NCBI GenBank assembly: GCA_030613125.1
Contig: JAUWMO010000099.1
Coordinates: 1-10,382 of the forward strand
From: Bacteroidota bacterium
GTDB taxonomy: Bacteria > Bacteroidota > Bacteroidia > Bacteroidales > VadinHA17
Direction of reading: 5' to 3'
DNA length: 10,382 bases
A program made the translations under genes and the position numbers. Numbering within the stretch: position 1 is the stretch's first letter; every line of letters starts with the position of its first letter. Below are positions 1 to 6,732 of the stretch, in pieces. Below the pieces are notes generated by a model, which did not search any database, had not been told where the DNA came from, and worked only from the letters and a program-made list of their open reading frames with translations.

Positions 1-137
1 CCCATGGTTTCGCTGGCCCGAAGGGCATATTTCCATAAACATGCTTCTGCTTTGGTCATATTCCTTCGTAAAGCCCTTGCCAAAGGTCTGAGTTTACGGT
101 TGTAATGCCAGTTATTATTGGGTCCTGCGGGTTGCAT
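1..137 (-). CDS. DUF559 endonuclease-like protein, N-terminal fragment
   Basis: This is the first 45 codons of a minus-strand gene that runs off the left edge. The translation has the N-terminal pattern I know from Bacteroidota DUF559 proteins, which have a Vsr/restriction-endonuclease-like fold: N-N-W-H-Y-N, then K-L-R-P-L-A-R-A-L-R-R-N-M-T, then K-A-E-A-C-L-W-K and R-A-S-E-T-M-G. The catalytic part of the domain lies outside the window, so no active-site residue can be checked. I chose the ATG at 137-135 because an in-frame TAG lies three codons upstream of it and the conserved block starts about ten residues after it. The gene has no visible functional link to its neighbours. In Bacteroidota such genes often sit as single genes among G/C-rich short repeats, as here (hairpin at 182-195). 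Family assignment rests on recalled motif similarity over a short stretch. Confidence 0.72.
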   Translation of the reverse strand, partial: MQPAGPNNNWHYNRKLRPLARALRRNMTKAEACLWKYALRASETM

Positions 138-181
138 ATAAAATAGCTAAATCCATTTTTTCCACCCCCCACCTACGGTGA

Positions 182-195
182 CCCCCTCAAGGGGG
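182..195. repeat. G/C hairpin beside the DUF559 gene
   Basis: Five C (182-186), a TCAA loop and five G (191-195) form a perfect short palindrome in otherwise AT-rich DNA. It lies next to a C-rich run at 162-171. Short C-run/G-run palindromes of this kind recur between genes in many Bacteroidota genomes and resemble REP-like elements. No T-tract follows directly on either strand, so a terminator is not the best reading. Confidence 0.5.
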
Positions 196-220
196 ACATA
201 ACTTTCTTCTTCTTTTTATT

Positions 221-306
221 GTTTTCGTCAATGCAGCACCCAAATTAGAAAAATGTAAGCTGAATATCAAAGAGTTATGAGGATTTTCTGCAAGAGTGAC
301 GAAAAC
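221..306. repeat. 10-bp inverted repeat flanking a 66-bp core
   Basis: GTTTTCGTCA at 221-230 is the exact reverse complement of TGACGAAAAC at 297-306. Just inside, TGCAG at 232-236 pairs with CTGCA at 288-292. The core has no obvious symmetry. The element lies in the 208-bp gap between the DUF559 gene start and the lipoprotein stop, and no T-tract marks it as a terminator. It could be a structured RNA 3' end, a small non-autonomous mobile element, or chance. The arms themselves are certain; the function is unknown. Confidence 0.5.
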
Positions 307-345
307 AGGAGAGAATGTCTCATTCAGTGTCCTGAAAAATTCAAG

Positions 346-1707
346 TTAAAATATTATTTTCCCATCTTCGTAAAGCAAGGTCCACCCTGAAATCCAGTTA
401 TTATTCATGAATGCCCCCTTATAACTCACATTTGTGAACCAGGTATCAGGGTAGGGGGCCATATCAGGAAAAATATCTGTATTCGGACCTATTTTATAAA
501 TATTGTTACTTTCTCCAATTCCATAATCTGTAACGTCATTGTTTTGCAGCGAGAAATATATCTTTAAGTATTCCTCCTGTGCTGAAACATCTAAACCCTG
601 TTCTGCCATTATTCTAAAAATTTCCAAAGTGTCATTTTCAGCCACATTCCAGTAACTGTTAAAACTTATATGCAGGTTATCTCTTTGAATTTGTTTATAA
701 GAATCCTGTTCAAATTCAGTATATTCAATTGAACATCCCAGGTCCTGATCAGTAAATATTGAATTGTAAATTTTACCGGCTCCATTCGATGATACAGATA
801 TAAGTTTCCTGCCGGTATTAAATCCCCGCCCTATACCGGTAAAATTATATATTTGGGGTAAGGTATATGGCAATCCATAGCCCAATTCTTCGCCCCCGGT
901 AATTTCAATCAGCTTATCTCCAGTCTCAGATGACTGGATAGCCAGGAAGAACTGTATTTTTCCGTGATATCCGTAGTCAACATCCAGCGCATCATCACCA
1001 CAATAGGCAACCGATATGTTTTTCAGGTTCACACTTCCTCCAAAGCATTCAACTCCGTCATCCTGGTTTGATATTACTTCAATATGATCAATAATGGTGG
1101 AAGAACCAACACCACCGAGTGTCAGGCCATTAATCTCATTACCTTCGCCAATATTTGTCCCACCATGACGGATAGAAATATAACTCAGAATTCCTGAATT
1201 ATCATCATCCAGCATTCCTCCGTAAATGCCACGGTCCTCAGTAACAGGTATCCCCTCAATATGTGCCTCACCCGATTGATTGTTCAAATGAGCCCTGCCA
1301 AGAACTATAAGTCCCCCCCATAATCCTTTAGCATGAGTTGGTACTGAACCTATCAGGTCATCACCTTCAACAGTGAATATTATTGGTTCCTCAGGAGTCC
1401 CTTGAGCCAGGATTTTTCCATCACGGGCAACTATCAGGGCACTGGCATTTTCTTCCTGTCCTGTACGTCCCCTGATTACCGTTCCCGGTTCGATGGTAAG
1501 TGTCTGCCCTTCATTTACAAATACAAAACCTTCCAGGATATATACCTTATCCTTTGTCCACGTAGTTGTTCCTGTACCTTCACCTGTATCTTTTATGGTT
1601 TTGATTTCATCAACAGGAGTTTTTCCTTTGCGGCATCCGAAAAACAACAAAGGTAAAACTAAAGTTAAACTGACTGTTTTTAATATGATCTGATTAATTT
1701 TGAACAT
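346..1707 (-). CDS. Beta-helix surface lipoprotein, porin-linked paralogue
   Basis: A 453-residue predicted lipoprotein. The signal peptide ends in lipobox F-F-G-C with Cys25. After a short linker (about 26-48), a right-handed parallel beta-helix-like domain begins (T-L-T-I-E-P-G-T-V-I at 69-78) and continues as short strand-turn repeats. Conserved blocks include L-W-G-G-L-I-V-L-G (129-137), D-D-D-N-S-G-I-L-S-Y (167-176), I-R-H-G-G-T (179-184) and G-D-D-A-L-D-V-D (237-244); the clustered acidic residues suggest Ca2+ binding. It closely resembles the 481-residue lipoprotein at 6733-8178. Cys221 and Cys236 lie one helix turn apart and are replaced by Phe and Val in that paralogue, so a stacked disulfide is possible. 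The start lies 4 nt after the porin stop, so the two are probably co-transcribed. I recognise the fold class but no characterised function; role as a porin partner at the surface is inference. Confidence 0.85.
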   Translation of the reverse strand: MFKINQIILKTVSLTLVLPLLFFGCRKGKTPVDEIKTIKDTGEGTGTTTWTKDKVYILEGFVFVNEGQTLTIEPGTVIRGRTGQEENASALIVARDGKILAQGTPEEPIIFTVEGDDLIGSVPTHAKGLWGGLIVLGRAHLNNQSGEAHIEGIPVTEDRGIYGGMLDDDNSGILSYISIRHGGTNIGEGNEINGLTLGGVGSSTIIDHIEVISNQDDGVECFGGSVNLKNISVAYCGDDALDVDYGYHGKIQFFLAIQSSETGDKLIEITGGEELGYGLPYTLPQIYNFTGIGRGFNTGRKLISVSSNGAGKIYNSIFTDQDLGCSIEYTEFEQDSYKQIQRDNLHISFNSYWNVAENDTLEIFRIMAEQGLDVSAQEEYLKIYFSLQNNDVTDYGIGESNNIYKIGPNTDIFPDMAPYPDTWFTNVSYKGAFMNNNWISGWTLLYEDGKIIF

Positions 1708-1711
1708 TTTG

Positions 1712-2716
1712 TTATAATTTAAACTCCAGACTTAGATAAATAACAGACTCATTTTCAAGATTTTGCGGATATGGGTACCAGTCCTGGTAATTGAGTGCAA
1801 TATTTACATATTTAATCGGTTGAAACTGGATACCGGCAATTAAAGCGCTTCCGTCTTTAGCATAATTCCAACCATACTCTTCACCTTCCAGCTTTGAGGA
1901 GGTAAGGATATCGTAGCGGGCAAAAATCTCCCATCTTTTTGCAAAACCGAACATGGAATAGAAGGAATAGCCCCATTTATTTTTGCCGGTTTCATTGGCA
2001 TCATTAAAACGGTAATTTATTTCTCCGCCAATTTTGAAACGAGAGATACTAAAACCGGTAAACAAAGACAAGGTGCTTTGTAAAGCACCATCTTTTCCAA
2101 TAAAACTGTAATAGGTTCTTATAAGAAGTTTGTCAATAGGGATAAAAGTGGCTCCAAGTCCGGTTTTAAATGAATTATCCAATTGTAGTTTTGTATAACC
2201 TTCCCCGTTTGAGAATGTTATGTCACCACATAGCCGGTTATTTATTCTATATTGTGCCTGGGTCCCAATATCTGCTGAAGATCCAAACCGGTGTTCATCC
2301 ATAAATGATTTATAAAGATACCTGTGCCCCCAGAATTTTTCCTGAACCTTAAATTGCAGCATATCAATAATACCAAAACTTATAGTAAGTCTATCCTTAT
2401 GATACCTGAGGGCAGCATTTCTAAAGTAGGCATATCTTTTTATCCTGGAATACTCTGAAAGATCTTCAGGACTACCGATATCCAGCTTCAATATTATGGT
2501 ATAATTCTGTGCCACATTAGACTGAAATCCAAGATATGCCCGCGTAACATCAAAACCATTGCTCTGCTTGTTCAGATAAGTGTGAAAGTTGCTATATACT
2601 TTCCCAATAAATTCAGTGTTCTTAAGGAAAGGCAAAGAATCAATCTTTTGTGCTGAACAGACAGAAACAAAAAGTAATAAAAACATTACAAAAGCTAATA
2701 TTCTTTTTATTTTCAT
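1712..2716 (-). CDS. Outer-membrane porin, OprO/OprP-like
   Basis: A 334-residue exported protein with signal peptide 1-22 (cleavage after C-S-A, mature start Q23). The rest alternates polar and hydrophobic residues in short aromatic-rich strands and ends in an amphipathic strand (V-I-Y-L-S-L-E-F-K-L), as outer-membrane beta-barrels do. The segment F-D-V-T-R-A-Y-L-G-F-Q with a later I-I-L-K-L-D-I-G resembles the first strands of phosphate-selective porin O/P family members in Bacteroidota. It is shorter than many of them, and no polyphosphate-binding lysine ladder can be checked by eye. It is first in a two-gene unit with the beta-helix lipoprotein. Upstream lies the shared 11-bp-pitch array (2807-2858), with a candidate -7 element TAACTTGG at 2808-2801. 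Porin identity is solid; phosphate specificity comes from context. Confidence 0.8.
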   Translation of the reverse strand: MKIKRILAFVMFLLLFVSVCSAQKIDSLPFLKNTEFIGKVYSNFHTYLNKQSNGFDVTRAYLGFQSNVAQNYTIILKLDIGSPEDLSEYSRIKRYAYFRNAALRYHKDRLTISFGIIDMLQFKVQEKFWGHRYLYKSFMDEHRFGSSADIGTQAQYRINNRLCGDITFSNGEGYTKLQLDNSFKTGLGATFIPIDKLLIRTYYSFIGKDGALQSTLSLFTGFSISRFKIGGEINYRFNDANETGKNKWGYSFYSMFGFAKRWEIFARYDILTSSKLEGEEYGWNYAKDGSALIAGIQFQPIKYVNIALNYQDWYPYPQNLENESVIYLSLEFKL

Positions 2717-2800
2717 AAAATGTGGGATAAATGGAAAAAAATCACAACGATTTTAATAATAAAAACAGAAAACTTTCTGGCAGAGCAGGCTTCTTTTTAC

Positions 2801-2808
2801 CCAAGTTA
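2801..2808 (-). promoter_or_regulatory. Candidate -7 element for the porin gene
   Basis: On the minus strand TAACTTGG matches the Bacteroidota -7 consensus TAnnTTTG at five of six fixed positions. It starts exactly 10 bp beyond the minus-strand unit at 2819-2825. The predicted 5' leader is about 75-80 nt. It overlaps the outermost TTAA unit of the array, which weakens the call. Confidence 0.4.
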
Positions 2809-2858
2809 TTAACATAATCTTAATATAAGAATGACAATGACTTAAGGTATAATTAACA
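2807..2858. promoter_or_regulatory. PHO-box-like array, 11-bp pitch, bidirectional
   Basis: On the plus strand, heptamers start every 11 bp: TATTAAC (2807), TCTTAAT (2818), GAATGAC (2829, weak), ACTTAAG (2840) and AATTAAC (2851). Because the TTAA core is palindromic, the minus strand also shows units at the same pitch, shifted by one base: TGTTAAT (2858-2852), CCTTAAG (2847-2841), TGTCATT (2836-2830) and TATTAAG (2825-2819). Heptamer direct repeats with 4-bp spacers are how PhoB-family dimers bind DNA in E. coli. The last plus-strand unit ends 10 bp before a perfect -7 element, the spacing seen in E. coli Pho promoters. Regulation by the product of 8392-9087 is inferred from the matching arrays there. 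Confidence 0.72.
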
Positions 2859-2867
2859 TATGAAATT

Positions 2868-2875
2868 TATTTTTG
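2868..2875 (+). promoter_or_regulatory. -7 element for the small secreted protein
   Basis: TATTTTTG matches the Bacteroidota sigma-ABfr -7 consensus TAnnTTTG at every fixed position. It lies 10 bp after the end of the PHO-like unit at 2851-2857 and 24 bp before the ATG at 2900. No -33 TTTG is needed if the activator replaces that contact. Confidence 0.62.
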
Positions 2876-2899
2876 TGACAAACATAAATAAAGAAAACT

Positions 2900-3262
2900 A
2901 TGAAAAAAGGAATAATTATATCAATGATTTTTACAATTGTGATGCTGGTATCTTTTATTTCGGTAATTGCAAGTGAAAATCCCAGGGAAAAACCTGTTGC
3001 CATGACAACTTCCTTGTCTGGGACAATACTTGACGGAAAAACAGGTGAGTCTTTAGTCGGGGTATCTGTAAAGATTGAAGGATGTGAACTTGAAGCTTAT
3101 ACTGACTTTGATGGGGTTTTTAATTTCGATGGTATCATGCCCGGAGAATATACAATTTCCGCAACTATGATTTCTTACAAGAAAGAATCATCGAAATTTG
3201 TCGTAAAGCTTCATAACGATAATAGAATAAAACTTAATTTAAAGAGTGTTTCCCAAAAATAA
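2900..3262 (+). CDS. Secreted stand-alone CarboxypepD_reg-like protein
   Basis: A 120-residue protein with a signal peptide (about 1-25, cleavage near V-I-A-S). A single carboxypeptidase-regulatory-like beta-sandwich follows (about 38-117), with the family signature of S-G-T-I-L-D, K-T-G-E-S-L-V-G-V-S-V, T-D-F-D-G-V-F-N-F and P-G-E-Y-T-I. This is the domain normally found at the N-terminus of TonB receptors, and it matches residues 24-100 of the receptor at 3841-6633 in layout (T-D-F-D-G-x-F and P-G-x-Y-x-I are shared). Here it stands alone, with no plug or barrel after it and a strong terminator just downstream, so it is not a truncated receptor. It is expressed divergently from the porin. 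Cys61 is the only cysteine in the mature protein. The function of such free domains is not known to me; a periplasmic or surface accessory to one of the transporters is a guess. Confidence 0.82.
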   Translation: MKKGIIISMIFTIVMLVSFISVIASENPREKPVAMTTSLSGTILDGKTGESLVGVSVKIEGCELEAYTDFDGVFNFDGIMPGEYTISATMISYKKESSKFVVKLHNDNRIKLNLKSVSQK

Positions 3263-3283
3263 AGACATTTTCTAAGTATAATT

Positions 3284-3315
3284 AAACCTGTGATGTTATT
3301 TTCACAGGTTTTTTT
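3284..3315 (+). terminator. Rho-independent terminator
   Basis: AAACCTGTGA (3284-3293) pairs perfectly with TCACAGGTTT (3302-3311) around an 8-nt loop. A run of T through 3315 follows. It lies 21 bp after the stop of the small secreted protein. On the minus strand the same stem also closes the MORN-gene operon that ends at 3325, though the T-tract on that side is weaker, so it may act in both directions. Confidence 0.88.
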
Positions 3316-3324
3316 ATAACCTTG

Positions 3325-3795
3325 CTAGGGAATATTATCATACTTCTTACTATTTACCTCCTTACCTTTTTCATCAAAGATAAACCAGGTTCCTGTTTTT
3401 TTTCCTTTCTTATAAATCATATCATAGCGGAGGGTTCCATTTTCATCCCAAACATACCATTTACCATCCTTTTTCCCATTGCGGTAGTTTGCTTCGGCAA
3501 TTTTTTTGCCCGGTTCATTCCAGGTTTCCCATTTGCCATGCATTAAACTTTTCTTAAAAGATCGAAATTCATTAATCTTTCCCGAATCGAAATATATTTT
3601 GGTTATGCCATGTTTTTGGCCATTTCTTAAAGCCATTTCTGTTTTTACCTTACCATTTTCATATAATTCTTTATAGACGCCTGAGAATAAATCATTATTC
3701 TCATCATAATATAAGCCATCCTTCCCTTCAACAATTTGTCCTTTTAATGAAAGTGTAGCAGAAAGTAAAAAAGCAATAATAAAGATTTGTTTCAT
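3325..3795 (-). CDS. Exported MORN-repeat protein, YwqK-like
   Basis: I place the start at the ATG at 3795-3793, giving 156 residues. This puts a classical signal peptide first (M-K-Q-I-F-I-I-A-F-L-L-S, cleavage before Q-I-V-E). An in-frame ATG 12 codons upstream would add a polar, tyrosine-rich leader and is unlikely. The mature part is a string of about six MORN-type repeats of 20-23 residues, for example G-V-Y-K-E-L-Y-E-N-G-K, K-H-G-I-T-K-I-Y, H-G-K-W-E-T-W, D-G-K-W-Y-V-W-D-E-N-G and T-G-T-W-F-I-F-D-E-K-G. Databases often label such proteins 'YwqK family antitoxin', but nothing here suggests a toxin. It lies 45 bp after the TonB receptor with no clear promoter between, so it is probably the last gene of that operon. 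The role is unknown; a periplasmic or surface accessory is plausible. Confidence 0.82.
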   Translation of the reverse strand: MKQIFIIAFLLSATLSLKGQIVEGKDGLYYDENNDLFSGVYKELYENGKVKTEMALRNGQKHGITKIYFDSGKINEFRSFKKSLMHGKWETWNEPGKKIAEANYRNGKKDGKWYVWDENGTLRYDMIYKKGKKTGTWFIFDEKGKEVNSKKYDNIP

Positions 3796-3840
3796 ATAAT
3801 AATTTCTAAGCCTATAAATATAAACAATCACTTTGAATTG

Positions 3841-6633
3841 TTATTTAATGATGTATTTTAAACTTAATGAATAATACCTGCCCAAAGCGAATCTTTCAAA
3901 TATATAATCCACATTGTTGTATGAGTATGTACTTAAATAGTTACTGTTCAGGATATTTTTAATTGCAAATTTCACTGATAATCTTTTTCCCAACGTTTTT
4001 GAAATGTTAAAATCCATCTGGCTACGTGGTTGTTTATAAACGTCTGGAATACCTACTGCATTTACCAGATGCAATTTTTCACCTGTAATATTGTAGCTCA
4101 GATTGATGTCCATTCCGATGCTGTCGTTTTTGTACTCTATATAACCATTCACGATATAGGGTGCCTGACCAAACATAACTCTGGTGTCAGGAAAATTGGG
4201 GTCAAATACACGTTTGAGGGAGAGTTCTTTATCATCGATGCTTACCATTGATTTTACAAAGGCAACATTACCGCCCAGGATAAAATCTCTTAGAAATGGT
4301 ACAAAATCCAGGCCAATTCTGAATTCTGCTTCAACTCCAGCAACCTGTGCCTGATCAACATTACGCAGGGTTAATTCAGGGTTTGCAGCTTCTGTATTAA
4401 AAGTTCGTTCAATAGGATCGGTAAATGATTTGTAAAATCCACTAACCGATACCATTTCACCCGGTGCCATAAAATATTCCCAGCGCACATCAAAATTATC
4501 AGTAATAGTTCGCTTAAGATCAGCGTTACCGATGAAAATGTAGTCACCTACAAAATCAAACGATGCAAAGGGAGCCAATTCTCTGAAAGTTGGTCTGGCT
4601 AGAGTGCGATAATATGCACCACGAAGATTTATTTTCTCCGTAAAAGAATATATCAGGTTAACAGAAGGAAGAACATCGAAATTCTCAACTTCTCCTTTTT
4701 TCTCATCTTCTTTCAGGCTTTCAGAAAGAATATAGGCATATTCAATACGTGCTCCGGTCACTAATCTTAATTTTGCAAACAATCCCAGGTCACCGGAAAC
4801 ATATCCTCCAAATACATTTTGTAAACCATTGTAACTGTTTTTGTTATCTGAACTCACCGAGTTTGATACATGCAGCTTCCCTGCAGCTGCATCAATGTTG
4901 CCGTCCTGAAGATATTCCGGAACACTCCCATTGTATGAGTTTGTATTTTCCCTGAAACTATATTTTTGCTCTCTGAACTCACGATCTTTCATTACGGCTG
5001 AACCGCCGAATTTCAATTTTGAAGAATTGCCTCTCAACCTGAATGGCAATTCAACATGTACTTTATTATCAAAATTGGTTTCTTTCATATCGCGATAATA
5101 CCTGGTTGGAACAGGATATAATGAGGGTAGTATTTCATACAGACAGTTACCGTCAACTATATCATAATTATTTGTAAAAAACCTTAGATCAGGTTCATCC
5201 TGAGTAGAATAAGTAAATGAACTCAACCACTTAATTTTCATTTTACCTGCCGATTCAAAATAATGTTTTCCGTTTAGCTGGGCTGAGGACAATCCCCGTT
5301 GCAGGAATTGCAGCGTTCTTGTCTGATAGAACATTCCGGCTTCATCAGAATTTTTTTCCCCTTCCTGGTACCTGCCTGTGGACAAAGCACTTTGGTTATG
5401 AAGCAATAACAAACCTATTTTGTTGCGTTCATTAAACTTAAGGTTTACATTTCCCAATGCTGACCACAGAACATTTTGTATCCCCTTAATATCTGTATTC
5501 AAGGTTAATTGTCCTGTCAGAGTTTTGTCATCCGGGTCTATTAGTTTATATCTGCCAGTAATTCCATTATCAAAGTAATCGTATTCATTGGTATATGAAA
5601 AGGCCAGGTTGTATCCAATTATTTTTGATTTACCAGCTTTGATCTGGTCACCAAAAGCAAGCGAATAACTTTGATTTAAGAAGCTTTGCCGTGGCAGAGG
5701 TTCCATTTGTTTATTAAAAGATTTTGTGATCTCATCCAACAGAGGATCATCAACGAACCTTGGAGGAATTTGCCCCTGCGCTTTTTCCGGGATGGCCCTG
5801 GTTCCATCGTCAAAGCCAAGCCAATCAAGCTTTCCGTCCTCGTAGCCCATGAAGTTGCTATTCAGGTTTGTTTGCGGATTGTATTCAAACTTAGCTGAAA
5901 CCTGCAGGTTGAATTTATTTGGGAATTCCATTGTGAGAATATCAACATGTCCTCCCGTAAAATCTGCCGGAAGATCAGCTGAGAAAGTTTTGTGCACAAT
6001 AATACTCTCAATTATATTGCTCGGAAACAAGTCCATTTGAACAGAATTTCTGTTTGGATCGAGCCCCGGGATATCTGCTCCATTCAGAGTAGTTTTACTG
6101 TACCTGTCACTTAATCCTCTTACATATACGTATTTACCAGCTTCAACAGAAACTCCGGTAACTCGTTTTAATGCACCTGCTGCATCTGAATCACCCATTT
6201 TTGATATTTGATTAGCTGAGATACCATCCAGTACAATGGCCGACTTCCTCTGAAGAGCCTGGATGGCTGCCTCGGTTCTTTTACTTCCTTTTGCCACAAC
6301 CTGAACTTCCTCTAAAGTTGTTACTGCTTCTCCTAATTGAATGTCAAGTTGGGTGACTTCCCCGGCATTAATCTTTACTGACTCAAAAATTATTGTCTGG
6401 TATGAAATGTATGAACATGTAATACTATAATTTCCGGGGTCAAGTTCCAGCGAGAAATTTCCGTCAAAATCTGTAATAGCACCTGTAGATGTTCCTGTCA
6501 CGACAATAGTAGTTCCAATCAGCTCTTCCGCCGTTTTCTCATCGATAACTTTTCCAGCCAGTATTCCCTTTTGAGAATAGACATTAATTGAAATCAAAGT
6601 AGTAATGAGGATAAGAATAACAGACTTTATCAT
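3841..6633 (-). CDS. TonB-dependent receptor with CarboxypepD_reg domain
   Basis: A 930-residue outer-membrane receptor. Signal peptide 1-20 (mature Q21); CarboxypepD_reg-like domain about 24-105 (T-D-F-D-G-N-F at 54-60); then L-E-E-V-Q-V-V-A (107-114), the Ton-box-like segment typical of Bacteroidota. A plug domain at about 118-240 includes Y-V-Y-V-R-G-L-S-D-R-Y (168-178), L-N-G-A-D-I-P-G-L-D (183-192), D-L-F-P-S-N-I-I-E-S-I (201-211) and D-F-T-G-G-H-V-D-I (224-232). The remainder is a long beta-barrel ending in a strand (Y-S-L-S-L-K-Y-I-I-K). The plug resembles the non-SusC receptor class that also occurs in Proteobacteria, and no SusD gene is present. Its neighbours are a beta-helix lipoprotein upstream and a MORN protein downstream. 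Uptake of phosphate or a phosphorus-containing ligand is inferred from context; the substrate cannot be read from sequence. Confidence 0.93.
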   Translation of the reverse strand: MIKSVILILITTLISINVYSQKGILAGKVIDEKTAEELIGTTIVVTGTSTGAITDFDGNFSLELDPGNYSITCSYISYQTIIFESVKINAGEVTQLDIQLGEAVTTLEEVQVVAKGSKRTEAAIQALQRKSAIVLDGISANQISKMGDSDAAGALKRVTGVSVEAGKYVYVRGLSDRYSKTTLNGADIPGLDPNRNSVQMDLFPSNIIESIIVHKTFSADLPADFTGGHVDILTMEFPNKFNLQVSAKFEYNPQTNLNSNFMGYEDGKLDWLGFDDGTRAIPEKAQGQIPPRFVDDPLLDEITKSFNKQMEPLPRQSFLNQSYSLAFGDQIKAGKSKIIGYNLAFSYTNEYDYFDNGITGRYKLIDPDDKTLTGQLTLNTDIKGIQNVLWSALGNVNLKFNERNKIGLLLLHNQSALSTGRYQEGEKNSDEAGMFYQTRTLQFLQRGLSSAQLNGKHYFESAGKMKIKWLSSFTYSTQDEPDLRFFTNNYDIVDGNCLYEILPSLYPVPTRYYRDMKETNFDNKVHVELPFRLRGNSSKLKFGGSAVMKDREFREQKYSFRENTNSYNGSVPEYLQDGNIDAAAGKLHVSNSVSSDNKNSYNGLQNVFGGYVSGDLGLFAKLRLVTGARIEYAYILSESLKEDEKKGEVENFDVLPSVNLIYSFTEKINLRGAYYRTLARPTFRELAPFASFDFVGDYIFIGNADLKRTITDNFDVRWEYFMAPGEMVSVSGFYKSFTDPIERTFNTEAANPELTLRNVDQAQVAGVEAEFRIGLDFVPFLRDFILGGNVAFVKSMVSIDDKELSLKRVFDPNFPDTRVMFGQAPYIVNGYIEYKNDSIGMDINLSYNITGEKLHLVNAVGIPDVYKQPRSQMDFNISKTLGKRLSVKFAIKNILNSNYLSTYSYNNVDYIFERFALGRYYSLSLKYIIK

Positions 6634-6660
6634 ACTTTTTTTTTAATAAATTGCATTTAA

Positions 6661-6693
6661 AAGAGATCTTGCAACAACATGGCAAGATCTCTT
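6661..6693 (-). terminator. Intercistronic hairpin before the TonB receptor
   Basis: AAGAGATCTTGC (6661-6672) and GCAAGATCTCTT (6682-6693) form a perfect 12-bp stem with a 9-nt loop. On the minus strand the stem is followed by TTTT and AT-rich DNA. It lies 39 bp after the lipoprotein stop and 28 bp before the receptor start. It could be a partial terminator or a stem that protects the upstream message. I see no good independent promoter for the receptor, so read-through seems required. Confidence 0.68.
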
Positions 6694-6732
6694 CATCAGA
6701 ACCCTTATTTATTAACCTGAAAAAGTAATTTG

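Noticed and set aside
182..210. Rho-independent terminator at the C/G hairpin
   Set aside because: The stem is only 5 bp and is not followed directly by a T-tract on either strand.
190..345. 52 codons open in the same frame directly after the lipoprotein TAA
   Set aside because: No start codon near its beginning, no recognisable domain, and a read-through product would be unusual. Most likely chance in a short gap, although the frame identity was noted.
3325..3795. Toxin-antitoxin function implied by the usual YwqK label
   Set aside because: The protein is exported and has no toxin partner beside it; the label is a database habit rather than evidence.
3796..3831. Upstream in-frame ATG for the MORN protein
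   Set aside because: It would add a 12-residue polar leader before a textbook signal peptide; the internal ATG at 3795 fits export better.
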